This document shows, one piece after another, positions 1-8,000 of a DNA stretch of 56,261 nt (the stretch's first letter is position 1; each line of letters opens with the position of its first letter). The translations under genes were made by a program, and so were the position numbers. Source of the stretch: Lysobacteraceae bacterium NML91-0213 (GTDB lineage: Bacteria > Pseudomonadota > Gammaproteobacteria > Xanthomonadales > Xanthomonadaceae); assembly GCA_002798175.1 (NCBI GenBank), contig NWQL01000004.1, positions 184,605 to 240,865 on the forward strand. The letters are read 5' to 3'. The notes below the pieces were generated by a model. It was not told where the DNA came from and did no database searches. It was given only the letters and a program-made list of their open reading frames with translations.

Positions 1-399
1 CCGCATGCCGGCCAGGGCACGCCCGCGCCGCCCGCCGTCGCCCGCAGCGGCGACCTCAGCGTGCGCGCCAGCGTGGTGCCGACCTCGGCACTGAGCGAAG
101 CGGCTGCACGCGAGTACCGGATCGAACGCGGGCCGCGCAATCACCTGCTGATGGTCGGCGTGCGCCGCGGCGAGGACAACAACGAGCGCGCGGTGCCGGC
201 GCGGGTCACCGCCACCGCGTTCGACCTGCGCGGCGTGCGCCACGACGTGGTGCTGCGCGAGGTGGCGGTGGGTGAACTCACCGACCACATCGGCATCGTC
301 CGCATCACCCCGCCCGACACGCTGCGCTTCGTGGTCGAGGCACATACCGGCGACGACGAGGTCACCCGGCTGCAGTTCAGCCGGGAGATCCACCGGTAG
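1..399 (+). CDS. DUF4426 domain protein, 5'-truncated by window edge
   Basis: The frame is open from base 1 and ends in TAG at 397-399, so the true start and any signal peptide lie upstream of the window. A GTG at 61 could only give an artificially short protein. The visible part reads as the conserved core of DUF4426 proteins: a beta-rich segment with paired strands such as VPARVTATAFDLRG and TLRFVVEAHTGD. Family members are small exported or periplasmic proteins of unknown role in gammaproteobacteria, often near thiol or redox genes. Nothing here shows a function, and no catalytic residue is recognisable. The assignment is by remembered family resemblance only. Confidence 0.7.
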   Translation, partial: PHAGQGTPAPPAVARSGDLSVRASVVPTSALSEAAAREYRIERGPRNHLLMVGVRRGEDNNERAVPARVTATAFDLRGVRHDVVLREVAVGELTDHIGIVRITPPDTLRFVVEAHTGDDEVTRLQFSREIHR

Positions 400-436
400 C
401 AGGCGCCTGGAGCCGGACACGGCCTGCACGTTGCCG

Positions 437-460
437 GTCATCCCGCGAAGGCGGGGATCC
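437..460. repeat. REP-like intergenic hairpin
   Basis: The 105-bp gap between the DUF4426 gene and doxX contains ATCCCGC-GAAG-GCGGGGAT, an imperfect hairpin flanked by GTC and CC. This is the shape of a dispersed intergenic palindrome that is very common in GC-rich proteobacterial genomes. It lies between two convergent genes and lacks a T-tract, so a simple intrinsic terminator is less likely. Only one copy is seen in this window. Confidence 0.5.
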
Positions 461-504
461 AGTGGCGCGGCACGGACGCCAGGCGCCGGCGCCGCGATCG
501 GGCC

Positions 505-900
505 CTAGCGCTGGTTGGCCGAGAACCGCCCCGGCCCGAGCAGTGCCACCGCCACCGCGCCGGCGAGGAACATCAGCTGCAGCTCGACCGCCCATCCGCC
601 GCTGGAGTTCAGCCGACCCAGGTCGCCCATGTGCACCAGGAAGATCGCCACCAGCATGTTGATGGCGACCAGCACCCCACCGATGCGCGCATGCAGGCCG
701 ATGATCAGCATCAGCGGCGCCACGATCTCGCCGACCAGCACCAGCCAGGCAAGCTCGCCCGGCAGCCCGTGGGCTTCCACCATCCGCTCGATGCCGCGCA
801 CGCCGGTGCGCAGCTTGGCCAGGCCGTGCAGCAGCACCAGCACGCCGACCGCGAGCCGCAGCAGCAGCCGGCCGAGGTCCTGCATCGTTGCCTGGTTCAT
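505..900 (-). CDS. DoxX family membrane protein
   Basis: This 131-residue protein is almost all hydrophobic, with about four predicted transmembrane segments: near residues 9-27, 48-68, 72-92 and 108-122. The early GRLLLRLAVGVLVLLHGLAK segment is typical of the DoxX/DUF417-type family. DoxX relatives are inner-membrane proteins tied to thiosulfate or quinone redox chemistry or oxidative-stress complexes, but many have no assigned substrate. The ATG at 900 is preceded by a GGAG-type ribosome site. The gene stands alone, convergent with the DUF4426 gene and 63 bp downstream of the cobalamin-type binding protein on the same strand. Confidence 0.8.
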   Translation of the reverse strand: MNQATMQDLGRLLLRLAVGVLVLLHGLAKLRTGVRGIERMVEAHGLPGELAWLVLVGEIVAPLMLIIGLHARIGGVLVAINMLVAIFLVHMGDLGRLNSSGGWAVELQLMFLAGAVAVALLGPGRFSANQR

Positions 901-963
901 CGCGCGCTCCGTGTTCGAAGGGCGCGCATCATCGCAAGTGGCGCGCGGGCGCGATAGCCTGCG

Positions 964-1785
964 TCAGCCGCCGGCGCGCGCCTGGCGCTGCGACCAGCGC
1001 GCAATGATCGCCGCGATCGCGCCGATGCCATCGGTCAGCGCCGCCGGGCCGGGCTGCAGGATCAGCGGCGACCTGATCTCGTGCAGCTCGCCATCGCGCA
1101 CCGCGGGGATCGTGTCCCATCCGGGGCGCGCGGCAACGCGGTCGGGGCGGAACTTCTTGCCGCACCACGAGCCCAGGATGATGTCGGGCGCACGTGCGAT
1201 CACCGGATCGCCATTGGCGAGGATGCGCGCCTTCGCCAGCGGTTCGACCGAGAGTTCCGGGAACACGTCATCGCCACCGGCGATGCCGATCAGCTCGGCG
1301 ACCCAGCGGATGCCGGTGATGATCGGCTCGTCCCATTCCTCGAAATACACCTTCGGCCGGCATGGCAGCCGTGCCGCCTGCGCCTGGATGTCGTCAAGGC
1401 CACGACGCAGGCCATCGGCATATGCACGCGCCTGCGCCGGCAGGCCGACCAGCGCACCGAGGCGCTGGATGTAATCGAGGATGCCCTCGACGCTGCGGTG
1501 GTTGGCGATCCACACCTCGACCCCGCGCCGCACCAGCTCTGCGGCGATGTCGGCCTGGATGTCGGAGAAGCCGATCGCGAGATCCGGCTCCAGGGCGAGG
1601 ATCGCGTCCACCTTCGCACTGGTGAACGCACTGACCTTCGGCTTCTCGCGGCGCGCCTGCGGCGGGCGCACGGTGAACCCGCTGATGCCGACGATGCGCT
1701 CCTGCGCGCCGAGTGCATACAGCGTCTCGGTCGGCTCCTCGGTCAGGCAGACGATGCGCCGCGGCCCGGCGGGCAGGCCGGTCAA
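964..1785 (-). CDS. Cobalamin-type periplasmic-binding-fold protein (BtuF-like)
   Basis: The protein has the BtuF/FecB-like binding fold: an N-terminal [18 protein letters not shown] strand-helix, then [19 protein letters not shown], and a C-terminal half ending in a long helix. Family members bind vitamin B12 or related corrinoids for ABC import. No ABC permease or ATPase is nearby, and no signal peptide is visible in the chosen frame, so it may act in the cytoplasm or as an orphan. I chose TTG at 1785 because it overlaps the pdxH stop in a TTGA arrangement, giving 273 residues and translational coupling. GTG at 1809 is an alternative. The open frame continues upstream, but inside pdxH. Confidence 0.72.
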   Translation of the reverse strand: MTGLPAGPRRIVCLTEEPTETLYALGAQERIVGISGFTVRPPQARREKPKVSAFTSAKVDAILALEPDLAIGFSDIQADIAAELVRRGVEVWIANHRSVEGILDYIQRLGALVGLPAQARAYADGLRRGLDDIQAQAARLPCRPKVYFEEWDEPIITGIRWVAELIGIAGGDDVFPELSVEPLAKARILANGDPVIARAPDIILGSWCGKKFRPDRVAARPGWDTIPAVRDGELHEIRSPLILQPGPAALTDGIGAIAAIIARWSQRQARAGG

Positions 1786-2384
1786 GGAAACAGCATCCGC
1801 TTCGACCACGCATCGGTGGGGTCGCAGCAGTACAGCCAGCGTTCGTGCAGCCGGAACTGCGCGCCGTACCAGAACTCGATGCGCTCCGGGCGCACGCGCA
1901 GCCCGCCCCAGCGCGGCGGGCGCGGCACCTCGCGGCCCTCGAACTCCGCCTCGACCCCCGCCAGCCGCTGGGCGAACTCGTCCGGCGACGCCAGCGGCTC
2001 CGACTGCAGCGAGGCCCAGGCACCCACCTGGCTGCCGCGCGGGCGGCTGGCGAAATAGGCATCCGCCTCGGCCTCGTCGACCAGCGCCACCTCCCCCTCG
2101 ATGCGCACCTGCACGCCCTGGCGCACGCGCGGCCAATGGAACAGCAGGGCGGCGCGCCGGTTTTCCTGCAGTTCGCGGCCCTTGCGGCCGTCGAGGTGGG
2201 TGTAGAACACGAAGCCGCGCGCATCGTGCGCCTTCAGCAGCACCATGCGCGCCGACGGGCGCGCGTCGATGCCGGCCGTGGCCACCACCATCGCGGTGGG
2301 ATCGGGTTCGCCGGCGCGGGCGGCTTCGGCGAACAGCACGTCGAAGGTGGCCAGCGCTTCTGCGTGGAGAGGGTCGATGTCCAT
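1782..2384 (-). CDS. pdxH: Pyridoxamine 5'-phosphate oxidase
   Basis: PdxH oxidises pyridoxine or pyridoxamine 5'-phosphate to pyridoxal 5'-phosphate with FMN and O2, the last step of B6 synthesis and salvage. The 200-residue length and the order of motifs fit: [19 protein letters not shown] (FMN/substrate contact), [32 protein letters not shown] (FMN binding), and the C-terminal [17 protein letters not shown] with a following RLHERW-type arginine region. The ATG at 2384 is supported by a -10-like CACAAT whose spacing places transcription at the A of ATG. The gene is divergent from the glycerate kinase by only 17 bp and is coupled by TTGA to the following binding-protein gene. Confidence 0.93.
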   Translation of the reverse strand: MDIDPLHAEALATFDVLFAEAARAGEPDPTAMVVATAGIDARPSARMVLLKAHDARGFVFYTHLDGRKGRELQENRRAALLFHWPRVRQGVQVRIEGEVALVDEAEADAYFASRPRGSQVGAWASLQSEPLASPDEFAQRLAGVEAEFEGREVPRPPRWGGLRVRPERIEFWYGAQFRLHERWLYCCDPTDAWSKRMLFP

Positions 2385-2401
2385 CGGGCTATTGTGGCCC
2401 G
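2385..2401. promoter_or_regulatory. 17-bp divergent start-start interval with shared -10 element
   Basis: The two start codons (2384 on minus, 2402 on plus) are 17 bp apart. The element reads TATTGT at 2390-2395 on plus and CACAAT at 2396-2391 on minus, effectively the same bases read both ways. Each leaves exactly 6 nt to its ATG, so both mRNAs would start at the initiation codon. No convincing -35 box is seen on either side. Confidence 0.45.
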
Positions 2402-3232
2402 ATGACGCAGGGCGCGCATCCGGCCGACGCAGACCCCACCCCCGGCGGCTTCGGTGCGACGCTGGTGGACGCCGTGCTGGCCGACGCACGCCGCGCTGGC
2501 GTGCGGATCTACGGCATCAGCGGCCTGCAGGGCAGCGGCAAGTCCACGCTGGCCGCGCAGCTTGCGGCGGCCGGGCGCGCCACGGGCATGCGGATCGCGG
2601 TGGTGTCGATCGACGATTTCTACCTCGACCGCCCGCAGCGCGAGGCGCTCGCACGCGAGGTGCATCCCCTGTTGGGGACGCGCGGCCCGCCCGGCACCCA
2701 TGACCTGCCGCTGGCCCTGCATACGCTGGATGCCCTGCGCGAGGGCGACGACGTGGCGATTCCGCGCTTCGACAAGCTCGCCGACCGCCGCCTGCCGGCG
2801 CACGGGTGGGCGCGTGTCGCAGGCGCCGATCTGGTCGTGTTCGAGGGCTGGTTCCTCGGCACGCCCGCCGAACCGGCGCCGGCCCTGCTGCGACCGGTCA
2901 ACGCGCTGGAACGCGACGAGGATCGCGATGGCGTCTGGCGCCGCCATTGCAACGACGCGCTTGCACGCGACTACCCGCCGCTGTGGTCGCGCATCGACCG
3001 CCTGCTGCTGCTCGCGGCCCCGGGGTTCGAGGTGGTGCCGGACTGGCGCTGGGAACAGGAGTGCGCCGCCCGCGCGCGCAACCCCGCGCACGCCGGCATG
3101 TCCCGCGCGCAGTGCGACCGCTTCGTCCAGCATTACGAACGGGTGAGCCGCCAGGCGCTGCGCACGCTGCCCGCACGTGCGGACCTGGTGGTGCCGCTGG
3201 ATGCAGGGCGCGCGCCACGGCCCACGGATTGA
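2402..3232 (+). CDS. P-loop D-glycerate 3-kinase-type kinase
   Basis: This 276-residue ATPase has a Walker A motif GLQGSGKST at residues 41-49, then [11 protein letters not shown], a Walker-B-like [12 protein letters not shown], and an HAGMS segment near the C-terminus. That combination marks the plant/yeast-type glycerate kinase group (GLYK/Tda10), which resembles phosphoribulokinase and uridine kinase. The likely reaction is D-glycerate plus ATP to 3-phosphoglycerate. Substrate specificity is inferred from the family; no photorespiratory or glyoxylate genes adjoin it. The ATG at 2402 lacks a ribosome site but sits 6 nt after a -10-like element. Confidence 0.75.
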   Translation: MTQGAHPADADPTPGGFGATLVDAVLADARRAGVRIYGISGLQGSGKSTLAAQLAAAGRATGMRIAVVSIDDFYLDRPQREALAREVHPLLGTRGPPGTHDLPLALHTLDALREGDDVAIPRFDKLADRRLPAHGWARVAGADLVVFEGWFLGTPAEPAPALLRPVNALERDEDRDGVWRRHCNDALARDYPPLWSRIDRLLLLAAPGFEVVPDWRWEQECAARARNPAHAGMSRAQCDRFVQHYERVSRQALRTLPARADLVVPLDAGRAPRPTD

Positions 3233-3322
3233 GCCCGATCCCGCGTGCGCTGTTCCGTCCACGCCGATCCGTTGGTGCCGACGGATGCCGCGGCCCGGAG
3301 CAGGCCCTACCATGGCGTGCTC

Positions 3323-4996
3323 ATGAACCCCGCCCCCAATCTCGTCCTGGTCGGCCCGATGGGCTCCGGCAAGTCCTCGATCGGACGCCGCCTTGCCGGA
3401 CGCTTCGGGCTGGCCTTCGTGGACCTCGACCGCGACATCGAGCAGCGCACCGGCGCGACGATCCCCACCATCTTCGAATGCGAGGGCGAGGCCGGCTTCC
3501 GCCTGCGCGAGCGCGAGGTGCTGGCGGAGCTGCTTGCCGGCGAAGGCCTGCTGCTGGCCAGCGGCGGTGGCGCCGTGATCGATGCCGGCAACCGCCGGCT
3601 GATGGCCGGGCGCGCCTTCGTCGTCCATCTGCACGTGGACCTTGCCGAACAGCTGGAACGCCTGGCCCGCGACCGCACCCGCCCGCTGCTTGCCAATGGC
3701 GACCGCGAACAGGTGCTGCGTACGCTGGCCGCGGCCCGCGAGCCGCTGTACCGGGACGTCGCCGACCTGCGTTTCGACACCGGCGGCTGTGCGCCCCCGG
3801 TAGCGGTGGCGCGGCTCGGGCGCCTGCTGGCCCAGCGCTGGCAGCGCACGGCGTGCGCAACGTTGCCGACCTTCGCCCCGCCTCTTCCGGAGCCTGTCCA
3901 CATGCCATTCCCGCCCCGCACCGTCGATGTCGACGGCGCCCATCCATACCGCATCCATATCGGGCCCGGCCTGCTCGATGACGGGGCGCTGATGGCGGCA
4001 CCGCTGCGCGGCGCGCAGGCCCTTGTGGTCAGCGACAGCGAAGTGGCGCCGCGCTATGCCGCCCGGGTCGTGGAGGCGCTGCAGCGTGCGCGCCCCGGCG
4101 TGCAGGTCGGCGAGTTCGTACTGCCGGCTGGCGAGGCATCGAAAACGCTCGACGGCTTCGCCGGCGCCATCGATGCACTGGCCGCGCTGGGCGCGCGCCG
4201 CGACGCCTGCGTGTATGCGCTGGGCGGCGGCGTGGTCGGTGACCTCGCCGGCTTCGCCGCGGCCTGCTGGATGCGTGGCATCGACTGCGTGCAGCTGCCG
4301 ACCTCGCTGCTGGCGATGGTCGACTCCTCGGTTGGCGGCAAGACCGCGGTGGACCTGCCACGGGGCAAGAACCTGGTCGGCGCCTTCCATCCGCCGCGCG
4401 CGGTCATCGCCGATACCTCGGTGCTGGCCACGCTGCCGCCACGCGAGCTGCGCGCCGGGCTGGCCGAGGTGGTCAAGTACGGCGCGCTTGGCGATGCCGC
4501 GTTCCTGGACTGGCTGGAACAGCACGCCGATGCGCTGCTGGCGATGGACCACCAGGCGCTGGCCGACGCCATCGCGCGCAGCTGCGCGCACAAGGCGACG
4601 ATCGTGGCTCGCGATCCGTTCGAGCACGGCGAGCGCGCGCTGCTGAACTTCGGCCACACCTTTGCGCATGCCATCGAGACCGCGCAGGGCTATGGCGGGC
4701 TCAACCACGGCGAGGCGGTGGCGGTGGGCATGGTGCTGGCGGCGCGGCTGTCGGAAGCGCTGGGCCTGGCCCCTGCGACCGACGGCGACCGCCTGCGCGC
4801 GTTGCTGCAGCACTTCGGCCTGCCGGTTGCGCTGCCGGGCGGGCTCGACCCGGAACAGCTGCTGGCGCACATGCGCCTGGACAAGAAGGCGCAGGCCGGC
4901 GGACTGCGTTTCATCGTCTGGCGCGGTGCCGGCCGCGCCGAGGTGCTGTCCGACGTGCCGGAGAGCGCGGTGCTGGCGGTGCTGCGCGCCGGCTGA
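3323..4996 (+). CDS. aroKB: Shikimate kinase / 3-dehydroquinate synthase in one frame (AroK-AroB fusion)
   Basis: Two shikimate-pathway enzymes are encoded in one uninterrupted 557-codon frame. Residues 1-178 are shikimate kinase, with Walker [10 protein letters not shown] (11-19), the shikimate-binding DRDIEQRTG region, LLASGGGAV (78-85) and the DRTRPLL lid. A proline-rich linker of about 15 residues follows. Residues 194-557 are 3-dehydroquinate synthase, with the NAD-binding [25 protein letters not shown], and the metal ligands in [11 protein letters not shown] and [10 protein letters not shown]. In most relatives aroK and aroB are adjacent separate genes. Here no stop separates them, but an in-frame ATG at 3902 with GGAG upstream could also yield AroB alone. 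The ATG at 3323 gives a standard AroK N-terminus. Confidence 0.88.
   Translation: MNPAPNLVLVGPMGSGKSSIGRRLAGRFGLAFVDLDRDIEQRTGATIPTIFECEGEAGFRLREREVLAELLAGEGLLLASGGGAVIDAGNRRLMAGRAFVVHLHVDLAEQLERLARDRTRPLLANGDREQVLRTLAAAREPLYRDVADLRFDTGGCAPPVAVARLGRLLAQRWQRTACATLPTFAPPLPEPVHMPFPPRTVDVDGAHPYRIHIGPGLLDDGALMAAPLRGAQALVVSDSEVAPRYAARVVEALQRARPGVQVGEFVLPAGEASKTLDGFAGAIDALAALGARRDACVYALGGGVVGDLAGFAAACWMRGIDCVQLPTSLLAMVDSSVGGKTAVDLPRGKNLVGAFHPPRAVIADTSVLATLPPRELRAGLAEVVKYGALGDAAFLDWLEQHADALLAMDHQALADAIARSCAHKATIVARDPFEHGERALLNFGHTFAHAIETAQGYGGLNHGEAVAVGMVLAARLSEALGLAPATDGDRLRALLQHFGLPVALPGGLDPEQLLAHMRLDKKAQAGGLRFIVWRGAGRAEVLSDVPESAVLAVLRAG
3887..3904 (+). promoter_or_regulatory. Possible internal ribosome site and AroB start within aroKB
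   Basis: GGAG lies about 10 nt before the in-frame ATG at 3902, which begins [12 protein letters not shown], the normal AroB N-terminus. If used, free AroB (364 residues) would be made in addition to, or instead of, the fusion. Confidence 0.45.
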
Positions 4997-5058
4997 ACCA
5001 CCCGGGCGTTCCCTCCCGGCGCGGCGCGCCGCGCCGGCCTTCCGTGCCCGCCGCCCCG

Positions 5059-5064
5059 TACAAT
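5059..5064 (+). promoter_or_regulatory. -10-like TACAAT for the WGR gene
   Basis: TACAAT sits 8 nt before the ATG at 5073, and no ribosome site intervenes. The spacing suggests a transcript with no or almost no leader. No clear -35 is seen. Confidence 0.4.
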
Positions 5065-5072
5065 GGCCCCCT

Positions 5073-5333
5073 ATGCGCCTGCTGCTGCAACAACCCGCCG
5101 AAGGACGTGAAGCCCCGCGCTTCGTCCAGCTGATGCTCCAGCCCGACCTGCTGGGCGGCTGGACGCTGGTGCGCGAATCCGGCCAGATCGGCGGCCGCAG
5201 CCAGGTGCGCCGCGAACAGTTCCTCGACCAGACCAGTGCGGTGGGAGCGCTCGAGCAGGCCCGCGACGCCCAGCTCAAGCGCGGCTTCCGGCTGGTCTAT
5301 GCCCAGGGCGCGACCGCGCCACCACCGCGCTGA
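5073..5333 (+). CDS. Small stand-alone WGR domain protein
   Basis: The 86-residue product is essentially one WGR domain: [20 protein letters not shown], then a GQIGGRSQ segment where the canonical WGR signature falls, and a C-terminal alpha-helical stretch ending [12 protein letters not shown] domains bind DNA ends or nucleic acid in PARPs and occur in MolR-type proteins. Here there is no catalytic partner domain. The central tryptophan appears as GGW, with the W-G-R triad degenerate. The gene sits 76 bp after aroKB and 43 bp before hemE, in the same orientation. Role unknown; regulatory or nucleic-acid binding is an inference. Confidence 0.75.
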   Translation: MRLLLQQPAEGREAPRFVQLMLQPDLLGGWTLVRESGQIGGRSQVRREQFLDQTSAVGALEQARDAQLKRGFRLVYAQGATAPPPR

Positions 5334-5376
5334 GCCCCCGCGGCCTCGCGCCGCCGCGCCTTGCAAGGATCACGTC

Positions 5377-6450
5377 TTGTCCGCACCGCTGAAGAACGAC
5401 CGTTTCCTGCGCGCCCTCCGGCGCGAGCCCGTCGACCACACCCCCGTCTGGCTGATGCGCCAGGCCGGCCGCTACCTGCCGGAGTACCGCGCCACCCGCG
5501 CCCGGGCCGGCAGCTTCCTGGCGATGGCCAAGAACCCCGACCTGGCCTGCGAGGTCACCCTGCAGCCGCTGCGGCGCTTCCCGCTGGATGCGGCGATCCT
5601 GTTCTCCGACATCCTCACCATCCCCGACGCGATGGGCCTGGAGCTGTATTTCGTCGACGGCGAGGGGCCGAAGTTCCGCAAGCCGGTGCGCGATGCCGCG
5701 GCGATCGCCGCGCTCGGCGTGCCGGACATGGAAACCGAGCTTCGCTACGTGATGGACGCGGTGCGGGTGATCCGCCGCGAGCTCGATGGCAGCGTGCCGC
5801 TGATCGGCTTTTCGGGCAGCCCGTGGACGCTGGCCTGCTACATGGTCGAAGGCGGCGGCAGCAAGAACTTCGCCCGCATCAAGGCGATGGCACTCAACGA
5901 TCCGCAGGCGCTGCATGCGCTGCTGTCGGTCAACACCGACGCGGTGATCGCCTACCTCGCCGCGCAGCGCGCCGCCGGTGCGCAGGCGCTGCAGGTGTTC
6001 GACACCTGGGGCGGCGTGCTGAGCCCGGCGATGTACCGCGAGTTCTCGCTGCCCTACCTCGAGCGCATCGCGCGTGAACTCGAGCGCGGCGATGGGGCCG
6101 CTCGCACGCCGCTGATCCTGTTCGGCAAGGGCACCGCCGCCTACCTGGAAGAGCTGGCCGCCACCGGTACCGATGGCGTCGGCGTGGACTGGATGGTCGG
6201 CCTCGACGAGGCGGCGCGCCGCACCGGCGGCCGGGTCGCCCTGCAGGGCAACCTCGATCCGTGCGTGCTGTACGGGAACCCGGAGGCGATCCGCCGCGAG
6301 GTGGCGTCCGTGCTGGATGCCTACCGCGACGGCAACGGCGGCTCGCGCGATGGCCACGTGTTCAACCTCGGCCACGGCATGTCGCCGGACATGGACCCCG
6401 AACACGTCGCGGTGCTGGTCGAGGCCGTGCACGCGCACAGCGCACGCTGA
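5377..6450 (+). CDS. hemE: Uroporphyrinogen decarboxylase
   Basis: HemE decarboxylates the four acetate side chains of uroporphyrinogen III to give coproporphyrinogen III in haem synthesis. The 357-residue length matches the family. Signature one, [14 protein letters not shown], is at about residues 25-38. The catalytic aspartate lies in ILFSDIL (Asp78), and [13 protein letters not shown] is the second signature. [15 protein letters not shown] near the end is the usual C-terminal motif. I chose TTG at 5377, giving [14 protein letters not shown], because AAGGA lies just upstream and it gives the normal N-terminus. Longer frames run back into the WGR gene. The following EamA gene starts 20 bp after the stop. 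Confidence 0.95.
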   Translation: MSAPLKNDRFLRALRREPVDHTPVWLMRQAGRYLPEYRATRARAGSFLAMAKNPDLACEVTLQPLRRFPLDAAILFSDILTIPDAMGLELYFVDGEGPKFRKPVRDAAAIAALGVPDMETELRYVMDAVRVIRRELDGSVPLIGFSGSPWTLACYMVEGGGSKNFARIKAMALNDPQALHALLSVNTDAVIAYLAAQRAAGAQALQVFDTWGGVLSPAMYREFSLPYLERIARELERGDGAARTPLILFGKGTAAYLEELAATGTDGVGVDWMVGLDEAARRTGGRVALQGNLDPCVLYGNPEAIRREVASVLDAYRDGNGGSRDGHVFNLGHGMSPDMDPEHVAVLVEAVHAHSAR

Positions 6451-6470
6451 AGCCATCCGGCAGCCCCGCG

Positions 6471-7316
6471 ATGTCGCCACGGCGCCTGGCGGGGCTGACC
6501 GCCGCGGTGCTGGCCGCATTCGCCGGCAACTCGCTGCTGTGCCGCTGGGCGCTGCAGGGCGCCCACATCGACCCGGCCGGCTTCACCGCGATCCGGCTGG
6601 GCTCGGGCGCGCTGGTGCTGTGGCTGCTGGCACGCATGCGTGGCAGCGGCGCGGCGGCGGGCGGCGGCGACTGGGGGTCGGCACTTGCGCTGTTCGCCTA
6701 TGCCGCGGCGTTCTCGTACGCCTTCATGCACGTGGCGGTCGCCACCGGCACCCTGCTGCTGTTCGCCGCGGTGCAGGCGAGCATGCTCGCCGCCGCGCTG
6801 TGGGCCGGCCAGCGCCTGGCGATCGGGCAATGGGCCGGCTTCGCGCTGGCGATCGCCGGCCTGGTGGTGATGCTGCTGCCCGGGCTGTCGGCACCGTCGC
6901 CGGCGGGTGCCGTGCTGATGCTGGTGGCCGGTGCCGCCTGGGGCGCCTATTCGCTGGGTGGCCGCGGCAGCCGCGATCCGCTGGCCGATACCGCCGGCAA
7001 CTTCGTGCGTGCGCTGCCATTCGCGCTCGCCCTGCTGGTGGCGATGGCGACCAGGCTGCATGCCGACGCCACCGGCATCGCGCTGGCGCTGCTGTCGGGC
7101 GCGGTGACCTCCGGGCTGGGTTACGCGCTCTGGTATGCGGTGCTGCCGTCGCTGGGCGCGACGCGTGCGGCTGGCGTGCAGCTCGGCGTGCCGCCGGCGG
7201 CGGCGGTCGCCGGCATCCTGCTGCTGGACGAAGCGCTGGATGCGCGCCTGCTGGTGGCCTCGGTGATGATCCTCGGCGGCATCGCGCTGGTGAGCCTGCG
7301 GCCACGCCGGGTGTAG
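6471..7316 (+). CDS. EamA/DMT-family transporter
   Basis: The 281-residue polytopic membrane protein shows about ten hydrophobic segments in two repeats of five, the pattern of the drug/metabolite transporter superfamily EamA. Recognisable pieces are the N-terminal AAVLAAFAGNSLLCRWAL and the C-terminal GVPPAAAVAGILLLDEALD with a helix-capping acidic pair. Substrates in the family range from amino acids to nucleosides and cannot be read from sequence. It is probably co-transcribed with hemE (20-bp gap, no terminator) and is convergent with pdeM 24 bp away. Confidence 0.87.
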   Translation: MSPRRLAGLTAAVLAAFAGNSLLCRWALQGAHIDPAGFTAIRLGSGALVLWLLARMRGSGAAAGGGDWGSALALFAYAAAFSYAFMHVAVATGTLLLFAAVQASMLAAALWAGQRLAIGQWAGFALAIAGLVVMLLPGLSAPSPAGAVLMLVAGAAWGAYSLGGRGSRDPLADTAGNFVRALPFALALLVAMATRLHADATGIALALLSGAVTSGLGYALWYAVLPSLGATRAAGVQLGVPPAAAVAGILLLDEALDARLLVASVMILGGIALVSLRPRRV

Positions 7317-7340
7317 GCACCCACCCCGCGGCCTGCACGC

Positions 7341-8000
7341 TCAGGCGACCGGCATCTCCACCAGGGCCCCCGGTGCGCAGACGAATACCCGTTCCCCGCG
7401 CGCGGGATCGAACGGCATGCCACCGGCGAACGTGGTGAATGCCGGCAGGATGCCGGCCTCGGCGAAGCGGAACACCGGCAGCCGCGGTAGCCCGGGCAGG
7501 CGCAGCACCGGATGCAGGTGGCCGGCCAGCACGTAGCCCTCCCCAGCCGGCGCATCGTCGGCGGCGTGCACGAACAGGAACGGCGGCTCGTGCACATGGG
7601 GCGCATGCAGCTCGAGCCCCATCGAGGCGGCGCGCTCGGGATGGCGGCGCAGCACGCGGTCGTGGTTGCCGGCCACCACGTCGACCTGCAGCGTCGCCCA
7701 GCGATTGCGGAACGCATACCAGCGCGCAAGCCAGGGTGCCTCGGGGATTTCCCCGTGCAGCAGGTCGCCCAGCACCAGCAGCCGTTCGGCGCCGGTCAGC
7801 TCCAGCAGTGCATCCAGGCGTTCGAGGTCGTGCGAGGTGCCGCCCACCGGCAATGCGATGCCGGCGCGGCGGAAATGGTCGGCCTTGCCGAGGTGCAGGT
7901 CGGCGATCACCAGGGTGCGGGTGCGCGGCCAGTACAGCGCGCGCTCGGCATGCAGCAGCACCGGCTCGCCGGCGACGAGGATCTCGCGCTCATCCGCCAT
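7341..8000 (-). CDS. pdeM: Ligase-associated DNA damage response phosphoesterase PdeM
   Basis: A calcineurin-like metallophosphoesterase of 219 residues. The dinuclear-metal motifs occur in order: IADLHLGKADH, LLVLGDLLHGE, VVAGNHDR, and YVLAGHLHPVL. In the four-gene ligase-associated cassette this protein is a manganese-dependent DNA nuclease/phosphodiesterase. The ATG at 8000 overlaps the end of the helicase gene by 11 bp, so translation is probably coupled. It is the last gene of the cassette. Gene order rather than sequence alone distinguishes it from other small phosphoesterases. Confidence 0.92.
   Translation of the reverse strand: MADEREILVAGEPVLLHAERALYWPRTRTLVIADLHLGKADHFRRAGIALPVGGTSHDLERLDALLELTGAERLLVLGDLLHGEIPEAPWLARWYAFRNRWATLQVDVVAGNHDRVLRRHPERAASMGLELHAPHVHEPPFLFVHAADDAPAGEGYVLAGHLHPVLRLPGLPRLPVFRFAEAGILPAFTTFAGGMPFDPARGERVFVCAPGALVEMPVA

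Noticed and set aside
2234..5278. A 1014-codon minus-strand frame across pdxH, the kinase and aroKB
   Set aside because: It runs antisense to several clearly identified genes and has no recognisable domain or ribosome site.
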